This document shows positions 23,683 through 30,832 of a stretch of DNA of 38,698 nucleotides, piece after piece. Position numbers and translations under genes: made by a program. The stretch spans positions 1 through 38,698 of the forward strand of contig DADR01000007.1 in assembly GCA_002495055.1 (NCBI GenBank), given 5' to 3'. Position 1 is the first letter of the stretch; each line of letters opens with the position of its first letter. The notes under the pieces were generated by a model, which was given only the letters and a program-made list of their open reading frames with translations, was not told where the DNA came from and searched no databases. The DNA is from Methanoregula sp. UBA247. Lineage in GTDB: Archaea; Halobacteriota; Methanomicrobia; Methanomicrobiales; Methanospirillaceae.

Positions 23683-24489
23683 TTATGCCCGGATAATCGT
23701 TCCGGCATTCTTCCCCTGGAGGGCTTTTTCGATATTTCCCTTGATGTGGCAGTTGATTATCTTAACCTCTTTTACATGGGCTGCATCTTTGAGCAGCTCG
23801 ACAACCATCGGTTCGATCACCAGGTTTTCAAGGTTCATCTCAAGCAGTTCGGACGCAGTAATCTCCTTGATAAATTCCGCATCGGGATGCGTTACCGGAT
23901 CCTGCATGTACAGCCCGTTGACATTCTTACCGATAATACAGTTCTTTGCTCCCATCACCTCAGCGATGAGGAACGCACCGGTGTCTGTGCGGTGCGGGGG
24001 AATTGAACCGGATTTTGCAGGATGTTCGTAAAGCCCGTATGGCGGTGTGCCGTGCATCACCGGAAGCATCCCGAGCTTGAGCAGACTGGGAAGTTCAAGA
24101 AGATCCCCGGTATGAATTCTGACCCCATTGTATTTCGAGAGCAGGATAGAGACCATGATTGCATTCTGCTCGGAGATCTTTGCGGAGAGTTCCGCAAGAA
24201 CGCCGGTCGGCATGCCAAGATCCATGCCGACATCCATGATATGCCGCACACGGCCTCCGCCACCGGTCACAACCAGCATCTGATGTTTTTTTGACAACTC
24301 CCCCAGTTCTTCTATAAGGGGATACATCACTTCACGACCGTAATCGATCGCTGCGTGTCCGCCAATTTTAATTACATTCAGGTCCGGGGTAATGCGTATC
24401 TGATCGCTCGTTACCCGTTTCCTGTGCAGTCCTTTCCTGACAAGGGTTTCTCCCTGCAATCCACTTTTTATTTCAAACCGTTTTTCCAT
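23683..24489 (-). CDS. Molybdenum-storage-protein-like amino-acid-kinase-fold protein
   Basis: A 268-residue member of the amino acid kinase superfamily that resembles the MosA/MosB subunits of the bacterial molybdenum storage protein more than ordinary UMP kinase, judged by recalled motifs. These are LNVIKIGGHAAID (38-50), VVTGGGGRVRHI (73-84), MDLGMPTGVLAELSAKISEQ (89-108), GTPPYGLYE, IPPHRTDTGAFLIAEVMG (163-180), GKNVNGLYMQDP (187-198), NLENLVIEPMVVELL and NAGTIIRA at the end. MoSto packs molybdate or tungstate as polyoxometalate clusters using ATP. Only one subunit gene is present here, so any complex would be homomeric. It is convergent with mobA. The ATG at 24489 lies below a TATA-like element and an ACCA/TGGT palindrome. 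An alternative is another kinase of this fold. Confidence 0.78.
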   Translation of the reverse strand: MEKRFEIKSGLQGETLVRKGLHRKRVTSDQIRITPDLNVIKIGGHAAIDYGREVMYPLIEELGELSKKHQMLVVTGGGGRVRHIMDVGMDLGMPTGVLAELSAKISEQNAIMVSILLSKYNGVRIHTGDLLELPSLLKLGMLPVMHGTPPYGLYEHPAKSGSIPPHRTDTGAFLIAEVMGAKNCIIGKNVNGLYMQDPVTHPDAEFIKEITASELLEMNLENLVIEPMVVELLKDAAHVKEVKIINCHIKGNIEKALQGKNAGTIIRA

Positions 24490-24523
24490 AATCAGTCACA
24501 ACATCATTCGTATCGCGAAGCAA

Positions 24524-24554
24524 AGTTATAAGTTGTTGTAAACCAGTTGGTATA
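24524..24554. promoter_or_regulatory. TATA box and ACCAGTTGGT operator of the storage-like gene
   Basis: On the minus strand ACTTATAACTTT (around 24521-24532) is a TATA box about 35-40 bases before the ATG at 24489. Immediately upstream of it is ACCAGTTGGT (24542-24551), flanked by GTAA and ATAT. This core matches 9 of 10 bases of the palindrome before tupA (ACCAATTGGT). The site also lies about 80 bases before the small plus-strand gene at 24630, so it may serve both directions. Confidence 0.5.
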
Positions 24555-24629
24555 TCAGACACCAGTCATGCCCTCAACAACGATAACCGGGTGAGGGTAT
24601 GAGTAGGGTGTATGATGGGAGGAAAGAAT

Positions 24630-24839
24630 ATGAAAATATACGTACGTGAACGCCAGAAAGTCGGTGAAGGTGTCGAGTCCCCGAAGTATCGCATCGTTGC
24701 GGTGACGGGGGGCCAGATCCAGATTGAAGCGACCCACTTCCGGAAATTCGAGATCGAGCAGATTGCCAAGGATATCAAAGCCGAAGTGGTGTACATGAAA
24801 CCGGTGCCGGACGAGCACAAGGTAAAGAAGAAGCACTAA
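24630..24839 (+). CDS. Small conserved-looking basic protein, 69 residues
   Basis: The ATG at 24630 is chosen over one at 24612 because GGGAGGAAAG (24617-24626) is an excellent ribosome binding site for it. The protein begins MKIYVRERQKVGEGVESPKY and continues RIVAVTGGQIQIEATHFRKF, with a helix (EIEQIAKDIKAEVVYM) and a Lys/His-rich tail ending KVKKKH. The predicted order is strand, strand, strand, helix, a compact alpha/beta fold. The His-rich basic tail could bind metal or nucleic acid. I cannot name the family. It is divergent from the storage-like gene and precedes the winged-helix gene by about 110 bases, with a T-rich stretch in between. Confidence 0.7.
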   Translation: MKIYVRERQKVGEGVESPKYRIVAVTGGQIQIEATHFRKFEIEQIAKDIKAEVVYMKPVPDEHKVKKKH

Positions 24840-24951
24840 AAGATTGTGAAAAAAATTTCTGATTTTTTATCTATATTTCCTTTTTACACGCACTAGATAC
24901 TGTGTCCTGAATCTTTATGCTCTCCCGTTCCCAATTACTATAAGGTTTTTC

Positions 24952-25299
24952 ATGGCCGCCCTCTCAATTGATGTCCTCATAGATGCGGCAATTCGTATCC
25001 AGCTTGCAGAGCGATCGATTTCCATTACGTTCGCACAGGATAGCATCCGGATAAAATTCCCGACAACACGGCGACTGGCAGAATTTCTTGAGGTCCCTCA
25101 TTATTATGTCCTCCCCTATTTTGCCATGATGGAACAAGAAGAACTCGTGACACGCGCAGAACGCGTGGGGATCCTGACCACTGCAAAGGGAAGCCGGAAA
25201 ATGATTGATGTGATGAAGGAAAAATATCTTCAGGAAACTGAGGATCTTATAGGTAAACCTGTTTTTCAGGAAATCATTAAAAAAATCCCCTCTCAATAA
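24952..25299 (+). CDS. Small winged-helix-like protein, candidate transcription regulator
   Basis: A 115-residue protein with the look of a winged-helix DNA-binding domain in its second half. TTRRLAEFLEVPHYYVLPYF (58-77) fits helix-turn-helix with a recognition helix. MEQEELVTRAERVGILTT (79-96) fits the following strand-wing-strand, and KGSRKMIDVMKEKYLQE a C-terminal helix. The N-terminal half (SIDVLIDAAIRIQLAERSIS) could dimerise. There is no ligand domain of ModE type. It lies between the storage-like gene and tupA, with palindromic operators on both sides, so it is the best local candidate for the regulator that reads them. This is inference: family membership was judged by eye, and archaeal wHTH proteins are diverse. 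Confidence 0.6.
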   Translation: MAALSIDVLIDAAIRIQLAERSISITFAQDSIRIKFPTTRRLAEFLEVPHYYVLPYFAMMEQEELVTRAERVGILTTAKGSRKMIDVMKEKYLQETEDLIGKPVFQEIIKKIPSQ

Positions 25300-25359
25300 T
25301 CCATCGGGGATCTTTTTTCCTGTACTTTTTGGACGATGTTTGATGCTGATATATCAATT

Positions 25360-25377
25360 GTTTACCAATTGGTTAAC
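25360..25377. promoter_or_regulatory. Palindromic operator candidate before tupA
   Basis: GTTTACCAATTGGTTAAC is an 18-base palindrome with one mismatched pair, 78-96 bases upstream of the tupA ATG. It combines the TTTACC half-site seen at 20620 and 27964 with the ACCA/TGGT core seen at 24542. AT-rich TATA candidates (AAATTAAAAAAG and TTTTTATTGATAA) follow at 25390-25422. Confidence 0.6.
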
Positions 25378-25455
25378 ATATTCAGGTATACAAATTAAAA
25401 AAGAAACAATTTTTATTGATAATCACTGATCTATTGCCGTAAAGGATTGAATGGT

Positions 25456-26430
25456 ATGAAACGGTTCTCTGCATCATCTCTGGGTGTCCTGCTCGTTATA
25501 CTCCTTGTTGGAGGAGTGATCATAGCAGGATGTACAACCACAACTCCGACAACGACGACCACCCCGCCGACAACAGCAGCTGCTGAAAAGCCTAAGCTTC
25601 TTATCGCAACTACTACGAGCTTGTATGATACCAAGCTCTTAGACTATCTCGAGCCGAAGTTTGAATCGCAATATAATGTCGATATCCAGATCACATCACA
25701 GGGTACCGGCAAAGCGATCGAAATTGCCAAGAAAGGCGACGCTGATGTTCTGCTCGTCCACTCCCCGTCCCAGGAACTGGCATTTGTGAAAGACGGTTTT
25801 GGTATTAACCGCCGATCATTCGCGTCCAACTACTTCCTTGTCGTGGGACCTTCAGCCGACCCGGCGGGCATCAAGAATATGACACCGGAGAAAGCCTATA
25901 CCGCCCTCCACCAGAAGGGTACGAACAACACGGCAGGAGTTTACTTTGTATCCCGCGGTGACGCTTCCGGGACGCATACTGCCGAGAAGGCAATCTGGTC
26001 CAAAGCCGGTTACAATTACACAACGAGTGTCGTGAAATCCGGTGCCTGGTATATCGAGGCCGGGAAAGGGATGGGTGAAACCCTCCAGATGGCAAGCGAG
26101 AAAGGAGCATACACGTTCACTGATGAAGGAACGTATCTTTCGTACAAGAGCAACCTGACACTCGTCCCGATCATCTCGGAAGGGTCAAGCCTGCTCAACA
26201 TCTACAGCGTCATGACCGTGTACAACGATAAACAGCCGGTCGAAAAGATCCAGATGGCGAACAATTTCATCAATTTCCTGATCTCATCGCAGACGCAGGC
26301 TGATATCGGCAACTTTGGAGTAGACAAGTATGGCAAGGCGTTGTTTACCCCGATGAGCATTAAAGTTCCGACAGCACCGGCGGGTAATGTAGGAGATTAC
26401 AGCACACCGGCAACTGCTCTCAAGCCGTAA
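25456..26430 (+). CDS. tupA: Tungstate-binding lipoprotein TupA
   Basis: The substrate-binding protein of the second tungstate/molybdate ABC transporter, 324 residues from the ATG at 25456. An in-frame TTG at 25447 is less likely, and AAAGGA lies about 10 bases before the ATG. A signal sequence ends in a lipobox with Cys26 (IIAGC), then a Thr/Pro-rich linker. TupA hallmarks follow: LLIATTTSLYDTKLLDYLEP, SQGTGKAIEIAKKGDADVLL, VHSPSQE, SNYFLVVGP, FVSRGDASGTHTAEKAIW, YIEAGKGMGETLQMASEKGA and YTFTDEGTYLSYK. The TTTS and SRGDxSGTH segments form the oxyanion pocket in this family. Its permease and ATPase genes lie 1.65 kb away, beyond an inserted opposite-strand gene. TupA proteins usually prefer tungstate; that preference is not proven here. 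Confidence 0.93.
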   Translation: MKRFSASSLGVLLVILLVGGVIIAGCTTTTPTTTTTPPTTAAAEKPKLLIATTTSLYDTKLLDYLEPKFESQYNVDIQITSQGTGKAIEIAKKGDADVLLVHSPSQELAFVKDGFGINRRSFASNYFLVVGPSADPAGIKNMTPEKAYTALHQKGTNNTAGVYFVSRGDASGTHTAEKAIWSKAGYNYTTSVVKSGAWYIEAGKGMGETLQMASEKGAYTFTDEGTYLSYKSNLTLVPIISEGSSLLNIYSVMTVYNDKQPVEKIQMANNFINFLISSQTQADIGNFGVDKYGKALFTPMSIKVPTAPAGNVGDYSTPATALKP

Positions 26431-26752
26431 GCGGTAGTGTTCAACACAACCCCTCAAAAATCCCCTTTTTTTAAAAACCGAACGATTTATCCGTTTCCGA
26501 TATCCTGCGATACATTTTCGGGGAATGAGCCTCGTGATGAAGATAGCTAAATCATAACACTTCAGAGCGACCTGTTTCACTGCCGGACACCATGACATGG
26601 TACCGGTTTTGCATTTCCGGAGGTAAGTTGGAACGGGTAATGCATTGAATCCCAGGGAATTTTCGGATTTTTTGTCCGATTTTCCGCAAATCCCTGTTAC
26701 ACGGCGGTAGAACAATCAAGGGAATAACAATCCGTATAAGGATGGTGCGAAC
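26431..26752. other. Intergenic region between convergent tupA and the MOT1-type gene
   Basis: The region holds no convincing gene. A run of seven T after AAAAATCCCC (about 26457-26471) is a likely U-tract terminator for tupA. A minus-strand frame crossing into tupA has cysteine-rich random-looking sequence and is not believed. Confidence 0.5.
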
Positions 26753-27880
26753 TCAGCCCGTTTTCAGATCCCTGCCCTTGTTGACCCACCGAACCAGGTA
26801 CACACAAGCCATCCCGAGAATAAATGCGATCGTCATTGAGCTGATGAGCGCAAGTATTCCGATAATGCAGGTGACCGCAAGGGAATCTGTCCGGAGGCTG
26901 TGGCGGGCCATCTCGATCCCGACAAATACCAAAAGTGAACCGAGAACCCCGACTGCGATGATGGATAGCACCTGCGGGGAGGAGAAGAAGAGGGCAAGGA
27001 AAATAAAAATCAAACCTGCGTAAACATTCGCCCCACCGGTCCTTGCACCATAGCGGTACTGCCCGGCAAGCCCGCCTGCTCCATGACACATAGGAAAACC
27101 CCCAAAGGGAACCGAAGTAAGGTTCATCAGTCCGATAGTGAGAGAAAATTTCTTTGGGGGGATATCGGTTAAGAAGAGGTCTTTTGTGAGAAGGGATGTC
27201 GCGAGAATTGCGTTAGCAATAGTGAGAACAACCTGGGGGAGAACGAGTGTTGAAATGGCAGATGAAAAATCCGTGGGAAGGGGGATGACCAGCTGCGGTA
27301 CTGGAATAAAGCTGACGGGGGGTATACCATTCAGGAGCAGTCCGCCAATTAAACCGACACCGATGACACACAGCGATGATAGATCGGGAACACGACGGTA
27401 CCGAAAAAGTATAAAGAATACGATTACAATCCCGATACCGATAATAAAAAAAAATGGGTCTTTGATCACAAAACCTGCTGAAGCCTTAAACAGGAGCAGT
27501 GCCAGACCCAGCTGGATTCCCCGCACGACACTCTGTGGCACCCAGCGATCGATAACCTCAAAGACCCGGCCATATCCGAGGACCAAAAAAATCACGCCGA
27601 GGATAAGGCCGGATGCAGCTATCTCCCCGCGGCCGATACCCCCGGCGATGACAATAACCGCGATCGCCTTCATGGGTTCAAGAGGAATTGGCAGCCGGTA
27701 ATAAATTCCGGTGAGAATGAACCAGATGCCAAAGAAGAGGAGTACATAACGTGCGTTGACATCTGATACCAAAGCCACGGCTATTATCAGCGGGATGATC
27801 GTCCCGAAATCACCCAAAGAGCCCGCCAGCTCCGACAGGGAGAATTTCATAGGGATTGTGGACTTTGGGGACACGGTCAT
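26753..27880 (-). CDS. MOT1-type molybdate (sulfate-permease-related) transporter
   Basis: A 375-residue polytopic membrane protein of about ten helices that belongs to the MOT1 branch of the SulP-like superfamily, with no STAS domain. Motifs: ELAGSLGDFGTIIPLIIAV (18-36), FGIWFILTGIYYRLPIPLEPMKAIAVIVIA (49-78), VVRGIQLGLALLLF, PQVVLTIANAILATSLLTKD, and FPMCHGAGGLAGQYRYGART. The LGDFGT and PMCHG-GGLA motifs are typical of high-affinity molybdate transporters in this family. The first ATG at 27880 has no ribosome binding site, but a TATA-like AAATTAAATAAC lies at a distance fitting leaderless transcription; a second ATG is at 27850. It sits inverted between tupA and tupB and shares its upstream region, with a GGTAAA/TTTACC palindrome, with tupB. 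Sulfate as substrate is the alternative. Confidence 0.85.
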   Translation of the reverse strand: MTVSPKSTIPMKFSLSELAGSLGDFGTIIPLIIAVALVSDVNARYVLLFFGIWFILTGIYYRLPIPLEPMKAIAVIVIAGGIGRGEIAASGLILGVIFLVLGYGRVFEVIDRWVPQSVVRGIQLGLALLLFKASAGFVIKDPFFFIIGIGIVIVFFILFRYRRVPDLSSLCVIGVGLIGGLLLNGIPPVSFIPVPQLVIPLPTDFSSAISTLVLPQVVLTIANAILATSLLTKDLFLTDIPPKKFSLTIGLMNLTSVPFGGFPMCHGAGGLAGQYRYGARTGGANVYAGLIFIFLALFFSSPQVLSIIAVGVLGSLLVFVGIEMARHSLRTDSLAVTCIIGILALISSMTIAFILGMACVYLVRWVNKGRDLKTG

Positions 27881-27951
27881 TGGACGTCAGGAGGTATGGG
27901 AGAGTATGTTATTTAATTTACATTCGGATCCAGAATATTTTCCATAACAAA

Positions 27952-27971
27952 GGGTAAAAATCATTTACCAC
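27952..27971. promoter_or_regulatory. Operator candidate between the MOT1-type gene and tupB
   Basis: GGTAAA (27953-27958), spacer AATCA, TTTACC (27964-27969) is a perfect 6-base-arm inverted repeat. It lies in the divergent region, about 75 bases from the MOT1-type start and 110 bases from the tupB start. The arms and the AAT after the left arm match the site at 20602, which has an 8-base spacer. Confidence 0.55.
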
Positions 27972-28081
27972 TCATTAAAATAAAGTAATGTTGAAGATAA
28001 GAATTAACCTTTTCACTAACATAGTACTAAATACACGGTGACATACGAGCTATTTACACCGAGATTTCTGAGGGACCAGCA

Positions 28082-28810
28082 TTGAGCGAGATTATATCAG
28101 GTTTTTTCCAGGCAATCGATCTGATCGTCAACCTTGATCCCGAAGTGATGCAGATAGCCACACTCTCCCTCCTCATTTCGCTTGCAGCAACCATAATCGC
28201 TGCCGTTATTTCCATCCCCCTGGGCGGACTCATCCATTTTTACGAATTCCGGGGCAAGCGTGTACTCATCGTCCTCATCCAGACCCTCTACTCCGTCCCG
28301 ACCGTTGTTGTCGGCCTTTTACTGTACCTCTTCCTCTCCCGCAGCGGTCCACTGGGGTATTTCGGTCTCCTTTTCACACCGGAAGGTATGATCCTGGGCC
28401 AGGCCATACTGATTATCCCCATCATAACGGGACTGGTCATAGCTGCTCTCGGGGGAGTTGACAGAAATATCAGCGATACGCTCATATCACTGGGTGCAAC
28501 AGGATTCCAGACAATCATCCAGATTGTCCGGGAAGCACGCCTTGCAATCCTGAGCGCGGTGGTCCTCGGCTTTGGTCGTGCGATCTCTGAAGTTGGTGTT
28601 GCCATGATGATCGGTGGCAACATCAGGGATGCAACACGAGTACTGACTACCGCGATAGCACTGCAGACCGGTATAGGTGATTTCCCGTTCTCAATCGCAC
28701 TGGGCATTATCCTGCTTATTATAGCCCTCATCGTCGTAATAGTCCTGAATCTCATAACAGCCGGCCTATCGGTTGAGGCCCAGCAGGCGCTTGGAGGCCC
28801 ACGTACATGA
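28082..28810 (+). CDS. tupB: Tungstate ABC transporter permease TupB
   Basis: A 242-residue integral membrane protein with about five hydrophobic helices and the BPD_transp_1 coupling loop: ISDTLISLGATGFQTIIQIV, followed by REARLAILSAVVLGFGRAISEVG. Other TupB-type segments are QTLYSVPTVVVGLLLYLFLS and RSGPLGYFGLLFTPEGMILG. Translation probably begins at the TTG at 28082, because GAGGGA lies 8-12 bases upstream and the next ATG (28148) would remove the first helix region. The stop overlaps the tupC start as ATGA. It is cut off from tupA by the inverted MOT1-type gene and must have its own promoter in 27971-28070. Confidence 0.92.
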   Translation: MSEIISGFFQAIDLIVNLDPEVMQIATLSLLISLAATIIAAVISIPLGGLIHFYEFRGKRVLIVLIQTLYSVPTVVVGLLLYLFLSRSGPLGYFGLLFTPEGMILGQAILIIPIITGLVIAALGGVDRNISDTLISLGATGFQTIIQIVREARLAILSAVVLGFGRAISEVGVAMMIGGNIRDATRVLTTAIALQTGIGDFPFSIALGIILLIIALIVVIVLNLITAGLSVEAQQALGGPRT

Positions 28811-29892
28811 TCAAGATTGCAGGTCTCTCGCGCCGGGCTGGCAGCAAAACAATTCTCGAATCGGTCGACCTTGAGATCCATCCGGGGGAGATCTTCTCCT
28901 TCATTGGCCCAAGCGGGAGCGGTAAGACCACACTGCTGCGCCTTATCGATCTTCTGGATATGCCAACAACCGGGACTATCCTGTTTGATGGCATTGATAC
29001 TGCTGCATCAAAAGCGGTCCGGCTTTCGATCCGCAGGCGCATGGGAATGGTCTTCCAGAAACCTGCAGTCCTGAATACAACGGTCTCCGGCAATGTTGCA
29101 TTCGGGCTGAAGTTCCGGAAAGCAGAAAAATCAGAGATTGAATCGCGTGTTCATGAAGCGCTCGATATCGTCGGTCTCCTGCACCTTGCAGACCAGAAAG
29201 CGGTTACACTCTCCGGGGGGGAAATGCAGCGCGTGGCAATTGCACGGGCGTTGATAACCAGACCTGAAGTCCTCTTGTTAGACGAGCCAACGGCAAATCT
29301 CGATCCGGTCAATACTGAGCTGATAGAGAAACTCATCCTTGCCATTCATAAGAAATTCCATACTACGATCATCCTCTCAACCCACGATATGATCCAGGGC
29401 CAGCGCCTCGCCGACCGGATGGGAGTGATTATGAATGGACGGATTGTCCAGGTAGGTTCAATCCATGATATTTTTTACCGTCCCGAAGGCAGGGATATCG
29501 CACGGTTTGTGGGTATTGATACGATCCTGAAAGGTGTCGTGGAATCCAATGATGGGGGACACGCCCGTATTTCTGTCAATAATACTTTCCTCGAGGTGAT
29601 TACTCCGTGTAAACCCGGGACAAGAGTAGCCCTGTTCATCCGCCCGGAAGAAATTACCATTGCCATCAGGGATGGCGATTTGCCAAAAACCAGTGTACGA
29701 AACCAGATTCAGGGAATGATTACGAAGATGGTGCCCTTCGGTCCATTTGTCCGGACCACTATTGATTTCGGTTCACACCTGACAGCACTGGTTACACGCA
29801 GATCTGCTGATGAGCTCTCGCTTAAAGTCGGCATGACCGTGATCGCGGGAATCAAAGCCACAGCCATCCATGTCATTATGGATTCAGGTTAA
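28807..29892 (+). CDS. tupC: Tungstate ABC transporter ATP-binding protein TupC
   Basis: A 361-residue ATPase of the oxyanion importer. Walker A GPSGSGKTT is at about 36-44, Q-loop in MGMVFQKP, signature TLSGGEMQRVAIARAL, Walker B VLLLDEPTANLDP and switch His in STHDM. After about residue 240 comes a TOBE-like C-terminal region (ILKGVVES, VALFIRPEEITIAI, IQGMITKMVPFGPFVRTTID, IAGIKATAIHVI). That makes it longer than simple TupC proteins and able in principle to sense bound oxyanion. The ATG at 28807 overlaps the tupB stop by 4 bases. A T-rich stretch (CCTTTTTTCTTT) just after the stop is a probable terminator. Confidence 0.92.
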   Translation: MIKIAGLSRRAGSKTILESVDLEIHPGEIFSFIGPSGSGKTTLLRLIDLLDMPTTGTILFDGIDTAASKAVRLSIRRRMGMVFQKPAVLNTTVSGNVAFGLKFRKAEKSEIESRVHEALDIVGLLHLADQKAVTLSGGEMQRVAIARALITRPEVLLLDEPTANLDPVNTELIEKLILAIHKKFHTTIILSTHDMIQGQRLADRMGVIMNGRIVQVGSIHDIFYRPEGRDIARFVGIDTILKGVVESNDGGHARISVNNTFLEVITPCKPGTRVALFIRPEEITIAIRDGDLPKTSVRNQIQGMITKMVPFGPFVRTTIDFGSHLTALVTRRSADELSLKVGMTVIAGIKATAIHVIMDSG

Positions 29893-29972
29893 GAGGTTCC
29901 TTTTTTCTTTGATGCCGTGGAAAACTGTAAAGAGTTAAACACTATAATACGAGGACACCCAATAATAAGTCG

Positions 29973-30761
29973 ATGCGCTGTACAATTCTTGCCAGCGGAA
30001 GTAAAGGCAACTGTATATACCTTGAAGGGGGGAGTGGGGCCCTTCTCCTGGATGCCGGTCTGAGCACAAAAGAGACGTTCCGGCGGATGGAGAATGCGTC
30101 ACTTGATGCTGAATCAATCGATGCGGTGCTGGTCACGCACGAACACGGGGACCATATCAAAGGCCTGGACGTGCTCTCCCGTCGCCTGGATATTCCGGTC
30201 TATGCAACGGAAGGGACGCTCCATGATTTTCTCCACTACCGGCGTACTTCTGATAAACGTATCGACAGCCACGTGTGCCGGTATCATGAGCACTTTGAGA
30301 TCGGGGATTTTTTAATCGAACCGTTTGCCACGTCCCATGATGCTGCCGAGCCCTGCGGCTTTATTATCAGGGAAAACGGTATACGGCTGGGTTACTGTAC
30401 CGATACCGGCATCATCACACCCCCTATGCTTGACCTGCTCAGGCATTGTGATGCGATCATACTCGAAAGTAATCACTGTCCGGATATGCTCCAGAACGGG
30501 CCTTACCCGGAATCGCTTAAACGAAGAATCCGTTCAAAACACGGGCACCTGTCCAACACTGCCGCTGCCCACTGCCTGCAGGTTCTTGGAAAGGATGTAC
30601 CGCGGATTATCCTTGCACACCTGAGCGAGATGAATAATACCCCTGAAAGGGTGTTGGCAAGCGCCCGTCAAGGGCTCGGGCTCTATTACGAGGAAAAGAC
30701 GGTAATTATCGCTACCCAGTGCGGGACATCCTGTACCTGCCCGCAGGATATTAAACTATAA
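29973..30761 (+). CDS. MBL-fold metallo-hydrolase of the YycJ/WalJ type
   Basis: A 262-residue metallo-beta-lactamase-fold hydrolase. Metal-binding motifs are THEHGDH (about 51-57), ATSHDAAEPCGF with the second-metal His, GYCTDTG with the bridging Asp, ESNHC, and LAHLSEMNN near the C-terminus. The opening CTILASGSKGNCIYL, then LLLDAGLS, is typical of the YycJ/WalJ subgroup, for which nuclease-like activity has been reported in bacteria. Three cysteines in GTSCTCP near the end are an archaeal addition. It stands alone after the tup genes, with a TATA-like ACTATAATAC about 30 bases before the ATG, so the leader is short or absent. The substrate is unknown. Confidence 0.82.
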   Translation: MRCTILASGSKGNCIYLEGGSGALLLDAGLSTKETFRRMENASLDAESIDAVLVTHEHGDHIKGLDVLSRRLDIPVYATEGTLHDFLHYRRTSDKRIDSHVCRYHEHFEIGDFLIEPFATSHDAAEPCGFIIRENGIRLGYCTDTGIITPPMLDLLRHCDAIILESNHCPDMLQNGPYPESLKRRIRSKHGHLSNTAAAHCLQVLGKDVPRIILAHLSEMNNTPERVLASARQGLGLYYEEKTVIIATQCGTSCTCPQDIKL

Positions 30762-30832
30762 AAACCACGGCTCTGAATAATCCTGTCTGATGTATGATAC
30801 TGGCAGGGAGAGATCGTGATCCATTGGCCTTT

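Noticed and set aside
26284..26715. 143-residue minus-strand open frame crossing the tupA end
   Set aside because: It overlaps the well-supported C-terminus of TupA, is rich in Cys and Arg without a pattern, and has no start signal.
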